From Pithys albifrons albifrons (Eukaryota > Chordata > Aves > Passeriformes > Thamnophilidae): a DNA stretch of 64,000 nt. The position numbers were made by a program, and so were the translations under genes. Below, piece by piece: positions 34,520-44,110 of this stretch. The notes under the pieces were generated by a model. The model did not search any database, had not been told where the DNA came from, and saw only the letters and a list, made by a program, of their open reading frames with translations. Location of the stretch: contig NC_092486.1 in assembly GCF_047495875.1 (NCBI RefSeq), positions 4,601,738 through 4,665,737 of the forward strand, written 5' to 3'. Numbering within the stretch: position 1 is the first letter of the stretch; the number at the start of each line of letters is the position of its first letter.

Positions 34520-35130
34520 GGGGGGACCCTCACCCATGTCCTCCCATTGCGGGTCCGGAGGGACTTGTGTCCCTTGGCCGGTACATCCAGGGGTGTCCCC
34601 GGGAAGCAGCCCCTCGCTTTTGAGCTTGCTGTTTGTTCCTCCTCGGGAGGAGCGGGGCCGGCTCGGTCTGTGACTGATGGCGATGACGCGGGGCAGGACG
34701 TGGGGCTGCGAACGCCAGCACAGGTTGACTCTGGCACCGGGACAAACCACCTTTCACAGCCTCCCTGCGCCCGCTCTCCCGCCCCTCCATCGCTCAAACG
34801 CCTGCCCCAAGCTTGACCTTTATTTTGTTCCACAGGAGCCTTTCTAAAAGCAGCGTTTCCTCCCCGGCCCCCAGCATGGGAACTGCACGGAGCCGGTGCC
34901 GGGCGGGCTCCGCAGGGCTCCGGCTCGGCCCCGGTTCACTCGCCGCGGACGGGACGCGGCTCCGCATCCCGCGCGGCTCCTCGCACGGATTTAGCAATTT
35001 GCACAGCTGCTTCTAATCCCCGCTTTGAAGTCGCCCCTCTCTGTTTGCCTAGTGACGGGGGGCTCCCGGGGTCAGGGCAGCAGAAAGGGTTCGCCGTCGG
35101 GTTCAGGGCAGCATCCGAAAGTTCAGGCTC
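34520..35130. promoter_or_regulatory. orphan CpG island
   Basis: This is the densest CpG stretch in the window. Lines 34861-34980 alone contain about 20 CpGs in 120 bp, and CpGs continue to about 35130. Such islands in vertebrates usually mark promoters of housekeeping or developmental genes or of lncRNAs. A good splice acceptor (TTTATTTTGTTCCACAG, ending at 34833) lies inside, but no convincing donor or protein frame follows. No TATA box is evident. It may be the promoter of an unannotated noncoding RNA or of a gene extending outside my recognition. Confidence 0.5.
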
Positions 35131-35279
35131 TTCCCGGTTTCGCAGCATGAGCATCCTCCACACCAGGGCTCCTGCCATGGATCCACCGGGAAAGCTGCTG
35201 GGAAATCTGGGCAGTGGGGCTCAACTGTTAAAAAAATCTGGGAAAGCCAAACCAGTGCTGTGTGAGGGGCTGTTTGCAG

Positions 35280-35730
35280 CCTTATGCAGTGTTGTTCTGG
35301 TCTTGGCCTTACATTATTAATAATAATAACTGTAAAATTCTGTTACCCACAACGTGTATTGAGGAGGCCAGATAAAGGCCTCTGAGCACCACAGGCTGCT
35401 GCTGGGGGAGATTTTTATCTAAATAAGACTGGGGTTTTTTTAAACTCAAGATAATAACGATAGAGCTAATAATAATAGTAATAATTCCTCTTTTTATCCT
35501 GCTGCAAGATCCAGATCTTATCCTAAACAAGAAAATCATTCTAAGCCCTGGAGAATGCATTGAGAATTAATATTGATTATTAGGAATAATCTTCCTACCA
35601 GGGATGGCATAGCAGTGTCTAGGGAAAGGATTCCTTCAGGGCCACGTGATAATCACAATCATATTTAGTATCTGCCCTGCACTTTGTTCCTCAAATCTGA
35701 TTAACCTCTTCTGTACCACCTTCACTACCT
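35280..35730. promoter_or_regulatory. AT-rich candidate element with AAT-rich runs
   Basis: Two short AAT-rich runs (about 35313-35330 and 35466-35485) sit in unique AT-rich sequence with GAATTAATATTGATTATTAGG. The runs may be simple sequence; the right half reads as unique. Confidence 0.35.
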
Positions 35731-35959
35731 GGCACCAGGCTCAGTGGTTGGGGGCAGTGGCTGTGCCACTGAAATACCTTTTACCTGGAGAACTCTCCAA
35801 ACCTTGAAACAGCCTCTGGATCCCTGTGAGGGTCCTCTGGAGCCACCAACATCCTGCTGCCCCTCCAGCCACCCCAGCCCCCTCAGAGCTGACCCCCTCC
35901 CCTGCTCCAGCCCTTGCCACAGCTCTGTCTGCACCAGGTTCTCTGGGAGACCACACAAT
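35731..35959. other. unique GC-rich spacer
   Basis: A short GC-rich stretch without features separates two AT-rich blocks. Confidence 0.4.
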
Positions 35960-36220
35960 GTGCCTGACATGCCATTTAATACAACACAATGAAATATTGA
36001 AAAGGCTTTCAAAACTCAACATGTTGAGGCAGAAATCTATGGAAGATGTTTAATACTAATTCTATTAGGCATCTGAGTTAATGAATCACAACTGTAAGAA
36101 ATCATGATAATCCAGCAGGCATTAGTGACAGATTAGCTTCAAAGCTACCATAAAAGTGCCATAATGCTTACCTAGCAGGGTGATTAATGCCAGCAATACA
36201 TAATGGCATTATGAGGGATG
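35960..36220. promoter_or_regulatory. AT-rich candidate noncoding element
   Basis: Unique sequence with GCCATTTAATAC, TTTAATACTAATTC, ATTAGGCATCTGAG, GTTAATGAATC, GGTGATTAATGCC and CATAATGGCATTATGAGG. The last contains an ATAATGGCATTAT palindrome. It is dense in ATTA words and has no coding frame. Confidence 0.4.
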
Positions 36221-36303
36221 GAGTGGTGCAGCACTAGGCTGACAGCCCTTCTGCTCTGGCCATTGCCCCAGAGCTGCTCCTTCCTCCAAGGCACTCCCAG
36301 CTG

Positions 36304-36380
36304 AGACTTCAAAGATGGGACTCGATAATCTTGGAGGTCTTTTCCAACCTAAATGATTTCTGTGACTCTGTGATTCAGCA
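36304..36380 (+). mobile_element. CR1 LINE, extreme 3' end fragment
   Basis: Only the last 75 bp of a CR1 remain: GGGACTCGATAATCTTGGAG, GTCTTTTCCAACCTAAATG and a tail GATTTCTGTGACTCTGTGATTC-like repeat. This is the diagnostic CR1 terminus. Confidence 0.9.
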
Positions 36381-36589
36381 AACCCTCCTGCTGTACCCTC
36401 ATGAGCTCACCTGATCCCAGGGCTGGGGCTGCCAAACCTGGACTCATTCTCCACTGAGGACCATCAGGAGAGCTTGAACTGCTGCTCTTGGCTTTGCTCA
36501 CACCTGGCTGGTTGGTGGAGGTCCAGCCCAGTGTGCCCTCCTGGCCAGTGGACTGGCAGAACCACCATCCTGGGTGTCAGCACAAACAT

Positions 36590-36860
36590 GAGTGGAACAA
36601 GTTGCTGTTGAATGGAACTAGACATCTCATTATGGCTTTTCAGGATTGTTTTCCTACATCTTTATTGCTCAAGTTTGCTTAATTCTAGAGTGGATGTTTG
36701 CCAAATTGTCTATCAAATTACCTACTGGCAAGTAAACCAAGATTAGTTCACTTGAGTGCGGCCCTCTTATATTTGACTTATAGCCAAGCAAAATATGGGT
36801 TTAATCAAGGGAGAAATTGGACATGATGTTTCAGTGAAAGATAGCAGGGTACTATCTGCT
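36590..36860. promoter_or_regulatory. AT-rich candidate noncoding element
   Basis: Unique sequence with TTGCTTAATTCTAG, ATCAAATTACC, AAGATTAGTTC and GGTTTAATCAAGG words. Moderately AT-rich, with diffuse borders. Confidence 0.28.
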
Positions 36861-37779
36861 CAGTGGAAACAGGGGAAGACAGGACCTGAGGCAGGGAGCA
36901 GAGGAGGGTTGGCCAGTTCAGCTCCACAAGAATCAGCTGAGGATGATGGCTCAGAGACTACGTGAGCTTGGGGACACTGAGAAACTCATCCCTCACCCTG
37001 CAATCTGCTCAGCTGTGTCCTTTGGCTCTCTTGGTGGAGCCACGATCACTCAGTGCCCCTGGTTGGACTCCCTAAGCATTCCCTGCTCCCAAGAGCCCCA
37101 TGACTGTGCCAGCTCCAGCTATTTCAGTTGAGTTCTGTGCAGATTTGTCTCCCACCAAAAGCCCTCTAGTCCCACAAAGAGATGGTTTGCAGAGCAAACC
37201 CTGTCACTGGGTGGTGCTTGTGCAAGATGAGACTCGCTCAGGTCTTGGCTCTCCTGCAGCCTTGGCAGGAGCTCAGCAGACAGAAGTTGGTGATCTTGCA
37301 CTGACTCAGTCTCAGCAATTCTGATTTACAGTGTCTGGGGGAACTATTTCACCCAGTGCCCATGGCAGCCTGTGGGGTGGGCTTGGGTGGGACGTGAGGA
37401 GGAGGATGAAGCTGCAGAGGTCTATGAGGAGCAAGCACAGACAAATCTTTGGTGTTTGTCCAGGATGTGCGACTGACGTGTCTGCAGGTTATGGGTAAAA
37501 TCTCCTTCCAGCTTTTTGAGCCTCCTGAGGAGCTCTCAGGAAAATGAAGCATCTCAGTGAAGGGGCTGAATGGAGCCAGAGTGAGTCATGGAGATGCTTC
37601 TGTACCCCAAAAGCCCCTGAATCTGGGATGGCTCTCACAATCCCTGCAGTGTCACTTCAAATCCCTGGCTCTGGACATCTTGGGAATGTGGGCACATTCC
37701 TCTTCCCTTCTTTTTTCTTCCTCCTCTCTTTAGTTTAAAGCTGTCCCCAATCCTCACTGAGACAGGCTCAAAAACTTGA
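36861..37779. other. unique spacer
   Basis: Unique sequence without repeats, RNA genes or protein-like frames. Confidence 0.45.
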
Positions 37780-38060
37780 TTCCTAAAGGCTAAAAACTGG
37801 AAGGTAAATAAAAATAACCCCAAAGTTAATTATATACTTAACAAGTCATGATTTTTTTAAACCCGTCTTGTTCCTTGTGGGGGTCTGACTCATGGCTCTG
37901 AGCACTTGCAGTTGGCGATAATATCTTGCTGTAATTTGAATTAAACCACTTGTAGCAGCGCTCTGTTCTCTAATTTCATTTAGGCCCAGTGGGTGTCCTG
38001 TCTTCTTGGAATTTGTTGGCTATCTAATGAGAAGCAGCCTGGCAAACCCAGCTAATGAAC
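37780..38060. promoter_or_regulatory. AT-rich candidate noncoding element
   Basis: Holds AAGTTAATTATATAC (near 37823), TTTGAATTAAACC, TCTAATTTCATTTAGG and a TTGGCGATAATATC segment. Its borders with GC-rich flanks are sharp. Confidence 0.38.
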
Positions 38061-38787
38061 CAAGTCAGACGTCTCATGAGGGGTGGGAGAGGGATGGGTG
38101 GAGGGGACTGTGGGGGCCGAGGGAGGGGTTGGTAGGGCAGTTAACATGGGCTCCTTGTCGGGCATCAGGTGCTGTGTGAGCTGCATCCCTCTGTCCCCGT
38201 GGTTCCTGCAGCAACCTCTTGACCCAGCGCTGAACTCAGGCTCAGCCCAGAGCCTGTCCCTCCCGCCCCTCCCTGGCTCCAGAGGTGTGTTTGATCCTTG
38301 CCATCTGCCTGTGTTTTCCCTATGAAAGGGGATGTTTGCTCTCCCGGGCAGCCCCCTGGCCATGCTGAGCTGCTCCTGTCCCGGGGATGGTGCTGAGGAG
38401 TAGCTGTGCCTGTGCCAGAGGTCCCACCACACACAGGTGGGCAGGAGGGTGTGCAGTCCCTGCTGCCACCCCCAGGGTGGGCTGTGTGAGAGCAGTGGGG
38501 CATCGCCGTGCCCTGTGTGTCTGCCCACAGGTTGGGAGCACAAACCTCAGCTCGGAGCCGGGCACACAGCCCAGCCCTGGGATGGCTCTTCCCCTGCCAA
38601 ACTCCAAGGAGCACTGTGCTCAATGGCCTCCTCTGTCCTGCCAGGACGTGTGGTTTCCTGTAGCTCTCCAGGAGAGCCCTTTCCACCAAATCTTTGCCAG
38701 TGGTTCCCACTGGTAGGGAGTGTGTGCCTGGAGCCAGCCGGTGCCTCCTGGGCTGCCTCCCCGGTGTCCTGCCTTGTTTCACCAGCT
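38061..38787. other. unique GC-rich spacer before minisatellite
   Basis: Unique sequence. The 437-codon minus-strand frame that spans it owes most of its length to the adjacent minisatellite. Confidence 0.45.
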
Positions 38788-38790
38788 TTT

Positions 38791-39402
38791 GCCCCCATCC
38801 ATCCCATTTTGCCCCAAAACTGCCACTGAGCACCAGCCCTTGCCCCCATCCATCCCATTTTGCCCCAAAACTGCCACTGAGCACCAGCTTTTGCCCCCAT
38901 CCATCCCATTTTGCCCCAAAACTGTCACTGAGCAACAGCCCTTGCCCCCGTCCATCCCATTTTGCCCCAAAACTGCCACTGAGCACCAGCTTTTGCCCCC
39001 ATCCATCCTGTTTTGCCCCAAAACTGTCACCGAGCACCAGCCCTTGCCCCCATCCATCCCATTTTGCCCCAAAACTGCCACTGAGCACCAGCCCTTGCCC
39101 CCATCCATCCCATTTTGCCCCAAAACTGCCACTGAGCACCAGCTTTTGCCCCCATCCATCCCATTTTGCCCCAAAACTGCCACCGAGCACCAGCCCTTGC
39201 CCCCGTCCATCCCATTTTGCCCCAAAACTGCCACTGAGCACCAGCTTTTGCCCCCATCCATCCCATTTTGCCCCAAAACTGCCACTGAGCACCAGCTTTT
39301 GCCCCCATCCATCCCATTTTGCCCCAAAACTGCCACTGAGCACCAGCCCTTGCCCCCGTCCATCCCGTTTTGCCCCAAAACTGCCACTGAGCACCAGCCT
39401 GG
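38791..39402 (+). repeat. 51-bp minisatellite, 12 copies
   Basis: Twelve head-to-tail copies start at 38791 and every 51 bp to 39352, with no length variation. Each reads GCCCCCATCCATCCC, ATTTTGCCCCAAAACTGCC, ACTGAGCACCAGC. Copies differ mainly in the link before each unit (TTTT or CCCT) and in CCATCC versus CGTCC; the CGTCC form always goes with CCCT (copies 4, 9, 12). Because 51 is 17 codons, three frames stay open across the array, producing 437-, 299- and 272-codon frames that are not genes. Confidence 0.97.
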
Positions 39403-39499
39403 TGGTGCTGCTGCAGACACAGCTGTGCCATTCCCCATTACCTTGGAGAAAGAAAAGGGAGGCAACAGTGATACACACAGTCAGTGCTGTTCCTTCAGG

Positions 39500-39600
39500 G
39501 GGAAAAAATTAAAAAGAAAAAAAAGGAGGAAAAAACATTTGGTTTTTCATATGTTAAAAAGAGCAAAGGGGAAAAAAAAAAAAAAAAAAGAAAGGAACAG
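39500..39600 (+). repeat. A-rich low-complexity tract
   Basis: Several A runs, including one of about 18 residues ending near 39589, are separated by AT-rich sequence. No retroposed body precedes it. Confidence 0.85.
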
Positions 39601-40140
39601 GCTTCCAAAGAGTTGCTGAGTTGAATTACGGGGGCTGGGGTCGGATGATTAACAACCCTCCCGCATTTCGGCATCGCAGTCATTACTCACTCCAAACCTG
39701 AGGCTTCTCAGTTACATACCCCAGCACAGCCCAACCATTTTTTCCATTGACTGAAAACACATTCTGACTGAAAACAAACTTTCGATCCCCGAGGCTTGGC
39801 ACGCCGCGGGTCCTTCACCGTGTTTAATCAACGGGAAGCTAAACACTTTCAATCTGTGATGGCTCATTTGGAGAGGGAGCTCTGGGCCCTTGGTAGGTGC
39901 CAGATATAATAACTCTCCCCTTTTCTTTTCTGGGGCCTACTTTTATAATTTTGCTATTTTTCAATGTCAGACCCATCTTTTGAAGAAATTTTATTGGATT
40001 TCCTGCTAGACTTCAGCAAGGATTTTTCTTTCTTTGGCAGAAATATCAAGCAGAACAGGGGAAAAACTCAATCATAATCTTGGAACGAGAATTATTATTA
40101 GTTGGGATCTCTTTGTCTGTTTGCACAAACACATTATTTA
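39601..40140. promoter_or_regulatory. AT-rich candidate regulatory block
   Basis: About 540 bp of unique sequence with GGATGATTAACAACC, GTTTAATCAACGGG, CAGATATAATAACTC, TTTTATAATTTTGC and AATTATTATTAGTTGG. It retains CpGs (GGCACGCCGCGGG near 39799), which is uncommon in unconstrained AT-rich bird DNA. Confidence 0.42.
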
Positions 40141-40889
40141 AGAGCCCAGAGGGTCAGCAGGGCCCTCGCTCTCAGAATCCAGCCCCTGGTGCTGGTCTCT
40201 GCTGTCTGTCTGTGCATCCAGGAGGGAGGCAGGAGGTGCCAGTGTGTGCAGGACACAGCAAAGGCAGGCTGGGGGCTCTCTCCCCTTAACCAGGGTATGT
40301 CTGAAACCTCCTCAAGGTTTCTTAAGTCTTTGCCCAATCATTCACCTCTTCTAAAGCAGGATCTGGGGAGTTCCATGTGGCTGGGGGGCTTCTCTCTGGG
40401 CCAGACTTTGGGCAGGTCCATGGTGGGTGCAGATACAGCAGGTGCCAGCGAGCAGGGAGTCTGTGCTGGCCCACACTGGCATTCCCAGGGGGTGGATTCA
40501 GGATGAGCAAAGCACAGAGGACCTGCAGGGACATGCTCATTGCTTCCCACATCTCTGCAGTTCTGCTGCTTCTGGTGCCTGAACACTTCTCTAGTTCCCT
40601 GGCCCATCCTAATTCCCTGTCCATCCTACCCTCGGGGGTCTTGGAATTCAGGATGGCTTTGGAACTGGATCTAGAGGTGAGACAGCAAACAGTCACCAGC
40701 CCCAACCCTGGGATTTAGGGGTACAAAACCCAACAACCCAGTCCTGCTCCCACCCCTTCCTGGTGAGCCCAAAGCCAGTCGCTGCTGCTGAGTGAGCTCC
40801 TGCCTCCTTAGCTGAGCAGCTTTTGCTGTCTCAAGGTTTTCCAGGGGCTCTCAAAGCTTTCCTTCTTTTTTTTTTTTCTCTCCTGGTGT
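40141..40889. other. unique GC-rich spacer
   Basis: A T-rich homopolymer run lies near 40867-40878. No gene was recognised. Confidence 0.42.
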
Positions 40890-41330
40890 TTGAGGTTAAG
40901 AAGAATGCTACAGGATTCAATAAATCGCTTGGCATGGCATAGGCCAAAACAAGAAAATGTAATTCAGATTAAAGTCACCCTCTGGCTAAACTGATAGTTT
41001 ATTAAATAAACTGCAGTGCTGCCAATCAACTCTGCTGGCAAGCAATCCTCTGACATTAATCTTTTTTGATGTGATTTAGGGTACACCTGGGCCTTTGTAG
41101 AGTATCTCCCATAATTTCTTTCCCATCTCTCTGGATCAAGCTGCTGTGCTTGGCTCCGTTGACAAATTCCCCAAGTAATCCCTCAAAAGATTGGAGAAAT
41201 GCTCCAAACGCTCCATTAAATTTATTTTCCGTGCTTTAAGAGCCCCAAAACTATGTCCAATAAATAAGTGTTCGCTGTGATTTATTGAAATGCTGCTCTG
41301 ATTTAGAGTTATAGGAGGGGGAAATATGTC
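40890..41330. promoter_or_regulatory. AT-rich candidate regulatory block
   Basis: Unique sequence with CAATAAATCGCTTGG, TTTATTAAATAAACTGC, GACATTAATCTTTTTTGATG, AAATTTATTTTCCG and GTGATTTATTGAAATGC words. No repeats. A minus-strand frame (41136-41459) overlaps without domain content. Confidence 0.4.
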
Positions 41331-41489
41331 ACCCCTGGGAACTGGAAGACCAACCTCGCAAGCGAGACCAGATGTGCCGGCACAGGGAGGGGGGAGCATG
41401 GCCAGGACAGGGGGTTCTGCAGCCCAGGGCCTGGACCCTGCTCCCAAACCCTGTTGCAAAAGGTCCCTGGTTGAGTTTTCTTGCCTGAA

Positions 41490-41750
41490 AAATTTATTGT
41501 GGTTGTAGTTATTGGGGGAACCATCAAAAGAGTAATTCTGGCCCTTGTTTTTGCACAGGCCTTTTGATAAATATGATACTTAGAAATATGCCTCCCCCAA
41601 GACGGGAAAGCCATAGAGTTAAAATGAAGTAATCTGTCAGTAAACTCGCTGGAATCGAGGCCAAACCGAAACCTGTGAGAGCAGGAGGGGGAGAAGGGAG
41701 CCCGTGCTCCACGGATTTGTATCATTGCAGATAAAGTGAGGATATATTTC
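41490..41750. promoter_or_regulatory. AT-moderate candidate noncoding element
   Basis: Unique sequence with AAATTTATTGTGG, AGTAATTCTGG, GATAAATATGATAC, GAAGTAATCTG and a GGAATCGAGGCC segment. Moderate AT content and no coding frame. Confidence 0.3.
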
Positions 41751-43009
41751 CAAAGGGCTCTGTTGTGGCTGCTCTGCTGCTGCACAGGCTCCTGCTCCAC
41801 CACCCTGTGGGCCCTCCAGTCCTCACTGGATCCTCCAAGGGTTCTCAGGCACCTCTGCCCTTGCTTGGGCAGCAGCCTGAGGGCTCAGCCTCTGGGGTGT
41901 CCCAGCTGGATTCCCATGCCCAGGGTCTGTAAAGCCCCCTGGAACAGGGAGGGAACAGGGAGGCAGGGGCCACATCCTGCTCCCCCCCATGCTGGCTGCA
42001 GTGAGGTGCCCTGCACCACCTGTGTTTACACTTTGGGAGCTGCAGTTTACTGTAATAAAATCATTTAATACAGTCATAATTTTTTTGGCAAGGGGAGCGC
42101 TGGGGAGCGGAACCGGCTGACGGCAGCTCGATGGACCCGATAACTCCTGACGGGGCTGCTCCAAGCAGGAGGCAACATGAAAATCCAGTCTGGAGCTCCT
42201 GCTCCAGCGTTGTGAGAAGGCAGGCAGCTCCTCTGATCCACGGCCAAGCTCCCTGGGTGGGAGGGTGCAGGATCCCTCCTGCTGCTTGGGTGCTCAGCGG
42301 CACCCGTGGGGTGATGGGTCCTGCCAGGACAGCCTGCGGCTCTGCTGTCAGGAGCCAGGATCAGGGATGTGGGACTTGGCTCCTCATGCTGCCTGGGACT
42401 GCTGGTGTGGAGCAGGGTGAGGTCTGTGCCCCTCAGCAGACTCAGGAGCAGGGTGGGGTTCCTGTGCCCCAAAATCAGCATCGTACCCGGCATGTGGGTT
42501 GTTCCACACTTCCATTAGTCAAAGGTGATATCCAAGAGTGATGAGGTCATAGGTGTGGAGGGTGACCTGACCTCAGGCTGGCACCCAAAATGCCCCCAAA
42601 TCCTTCATCCCCAGTTTGTGTGTTGGGCAGACCAGAGGGCAGGTGGGTGTTCTGTGCACCCTGACCCTGCCATGGAGGAGGAAGGATTTAGTACAAGCCT
42701 GGAAGATGTGGCTGCCCATGACTCTGGGATGTTGCAGAGCAGAGAGGGCATGGAGAGGGACACAGGCGGTCCTGGAGGTGCTGGGATCCTCTCTGGGTTC
42801 TGGGTTCTGGTGTGAGGAGAGGGGGAAGGCAACCAGAGGGGGTGAGCGACGAGAAGGGGGGAAGGAAAAGAGCAAGGAGGCGTGTGTGTGACTGTTCAGA
42901 GAAACAGGATTCATGGTAATTTCCTGCCAGATGCCTGAGCTCCTCCGGCACGCAGACGTTTCACATGCGAAATATCAAAGCGTTCCCAGTAACAAATGTA
43001 CTTCCTGCA
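41751..43009. other. unique spacer with a small AT patch
   Basis: Mostly GC-rich unique sequence. A short AT patch at about 42045-42090 contains AATAAAATCATTTAATAC. Nothing else was recognised. Confidence 0.42.
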
Positions 43010-43400
43010 GCTCCTCAGATCTGCCTCCGTGCCAGGGAGTGGGGACGCCCGAGGAGCAGCGCTCCCACCACGGCGGAGTCCTGCCCGCGGCCCGGGGGGC
43101 TCCGCAGGGGCTGTGGGCATTGCCCTGCTCTCGTGCCAGGATGTGGGCGCTCCCCAGCTCGCGGCGTGGGGGGTGGGAAGTGTCAGCCTCGCTTTTGGGC
43201 CGCACCGCCTGCGCCTCCCCGGGCGCTTGTCCGCAGATTGGTCCTGACAGCTCGAATTAATACGTCAGGGTGTGTGATCCGCGCTGGCGACGAGCCCCTG
43301 ACCCTCTCAGCGCTGTTGCTTCCCTGGCTGAGCGTCTCCCGGCCTCAAATTGATTCCGAGTTTTATAAACATCCTGCCGTCGGGGCTGGGAAGGGAGAGA
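43010..43400. promoter_or_regulatory. CpG-rich stretch with an adjacent TTAAT element
   Basis: CpGs are frequent from about 43025 to 43330 (for example CGCGGCCCGGGG, CTCGCGGCGTGG). Adjoining sequence holds GACAGCTCGAATTAATACG (near 43247). A 233-codon plus-strand frame (42965-43666) crosses it but has no domain. It is a weaker CpG island than the one at 34.5-35.1 kb. Confidence 0.35.
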
Positions 43401-43619
43401 GGGGGGAAAACACAGTCCTCACCCTGCAGCAGGGATGGGATGGTGATGGGGTCCATCCCCACTGCCCCTCTGTGTCCCCTCAAAGCCACCCTCAGAGCTG
43501 TGGGTGCTGCTTGCTGGTCCCCACCTGCCCAGCCTCAAAATGTCATCTCTGTTCCTACTCTGCAGTTTTTTCCAACAAGGGCAACGTCTCTCTCTCAGTT
43601 TCCCAATTTTCTTTGCAAT

Positions 43620-44110
43620 TCTTTCTAATGCCTGAGAAATCTGGTTCAAAATCCCAGTGTATATAAAATCCCCACCCCATGAACTTGATTTGATGCTCTT
43701 TTCCAAGCCCTTCCTCATCACCATACTTAGGGAGAAGTGGTGAGTTTCATTTGATTAAACATTTTTAGTGTGTTTTAAGAACTGGAAGATGCTCCCAGTG
43801 CTCTCCAAGTGGTCAGAGGGCCCTGCCAGGTGCCACAGCATCTTAGACCTTGCAGCAAACCTCCCTCTCCCCTATTTGTGTCTCTCAGTGCTAATGAACA
43901 TGGGAGCCTTGCAAGCCACAGAGCTGCTGTGCCTGGGAGAAACTCACAGAAAAGACCCAAATAATCATAAATCAATATTAACTCTGCAATGCTTATTATT
44001 TTCTCTTTATTGTCTGTTGGCCCAAGAAGTTGGTATTGACTTGGTCAGAACAAAATGTCAATAACCACAGCCCTTGAAGGTCGGGGAAGATTGATACCAA
44101 TTAAACCTCC
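43620..44110. promoter_or_regulatory. AT-moderate candidate noncoding element
   Basis: Unique sequence with TTGATTAAACATTTTTAG, AATAATCATAAATCAATATT, GCTTATTATTTTC and ACCAATTAAACC words, strongest at about 43960-44110. Confidence 0.33.

Noticed and set aside
34815..34833. Acceptor-like TTTATTTTGTTCCACAG
   Set aside because: Good acceptor, but no donor or natural-looking protein follows in the CpG island, so no exon is called.
38165..39478. 437-codon minus-strand open frame
   Set aside because: Most of its length is the 51-bp minisatellite read in frame; the peptide is a 17-residue repeat, and equally long frames exist on the other strand.
38720..39619. 299-codon and 272-codon plus-strand frames
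   Set aside because: Both are products of the same 17-codon repeat unit, running into a poly-lysine tail from an A-rich tract.
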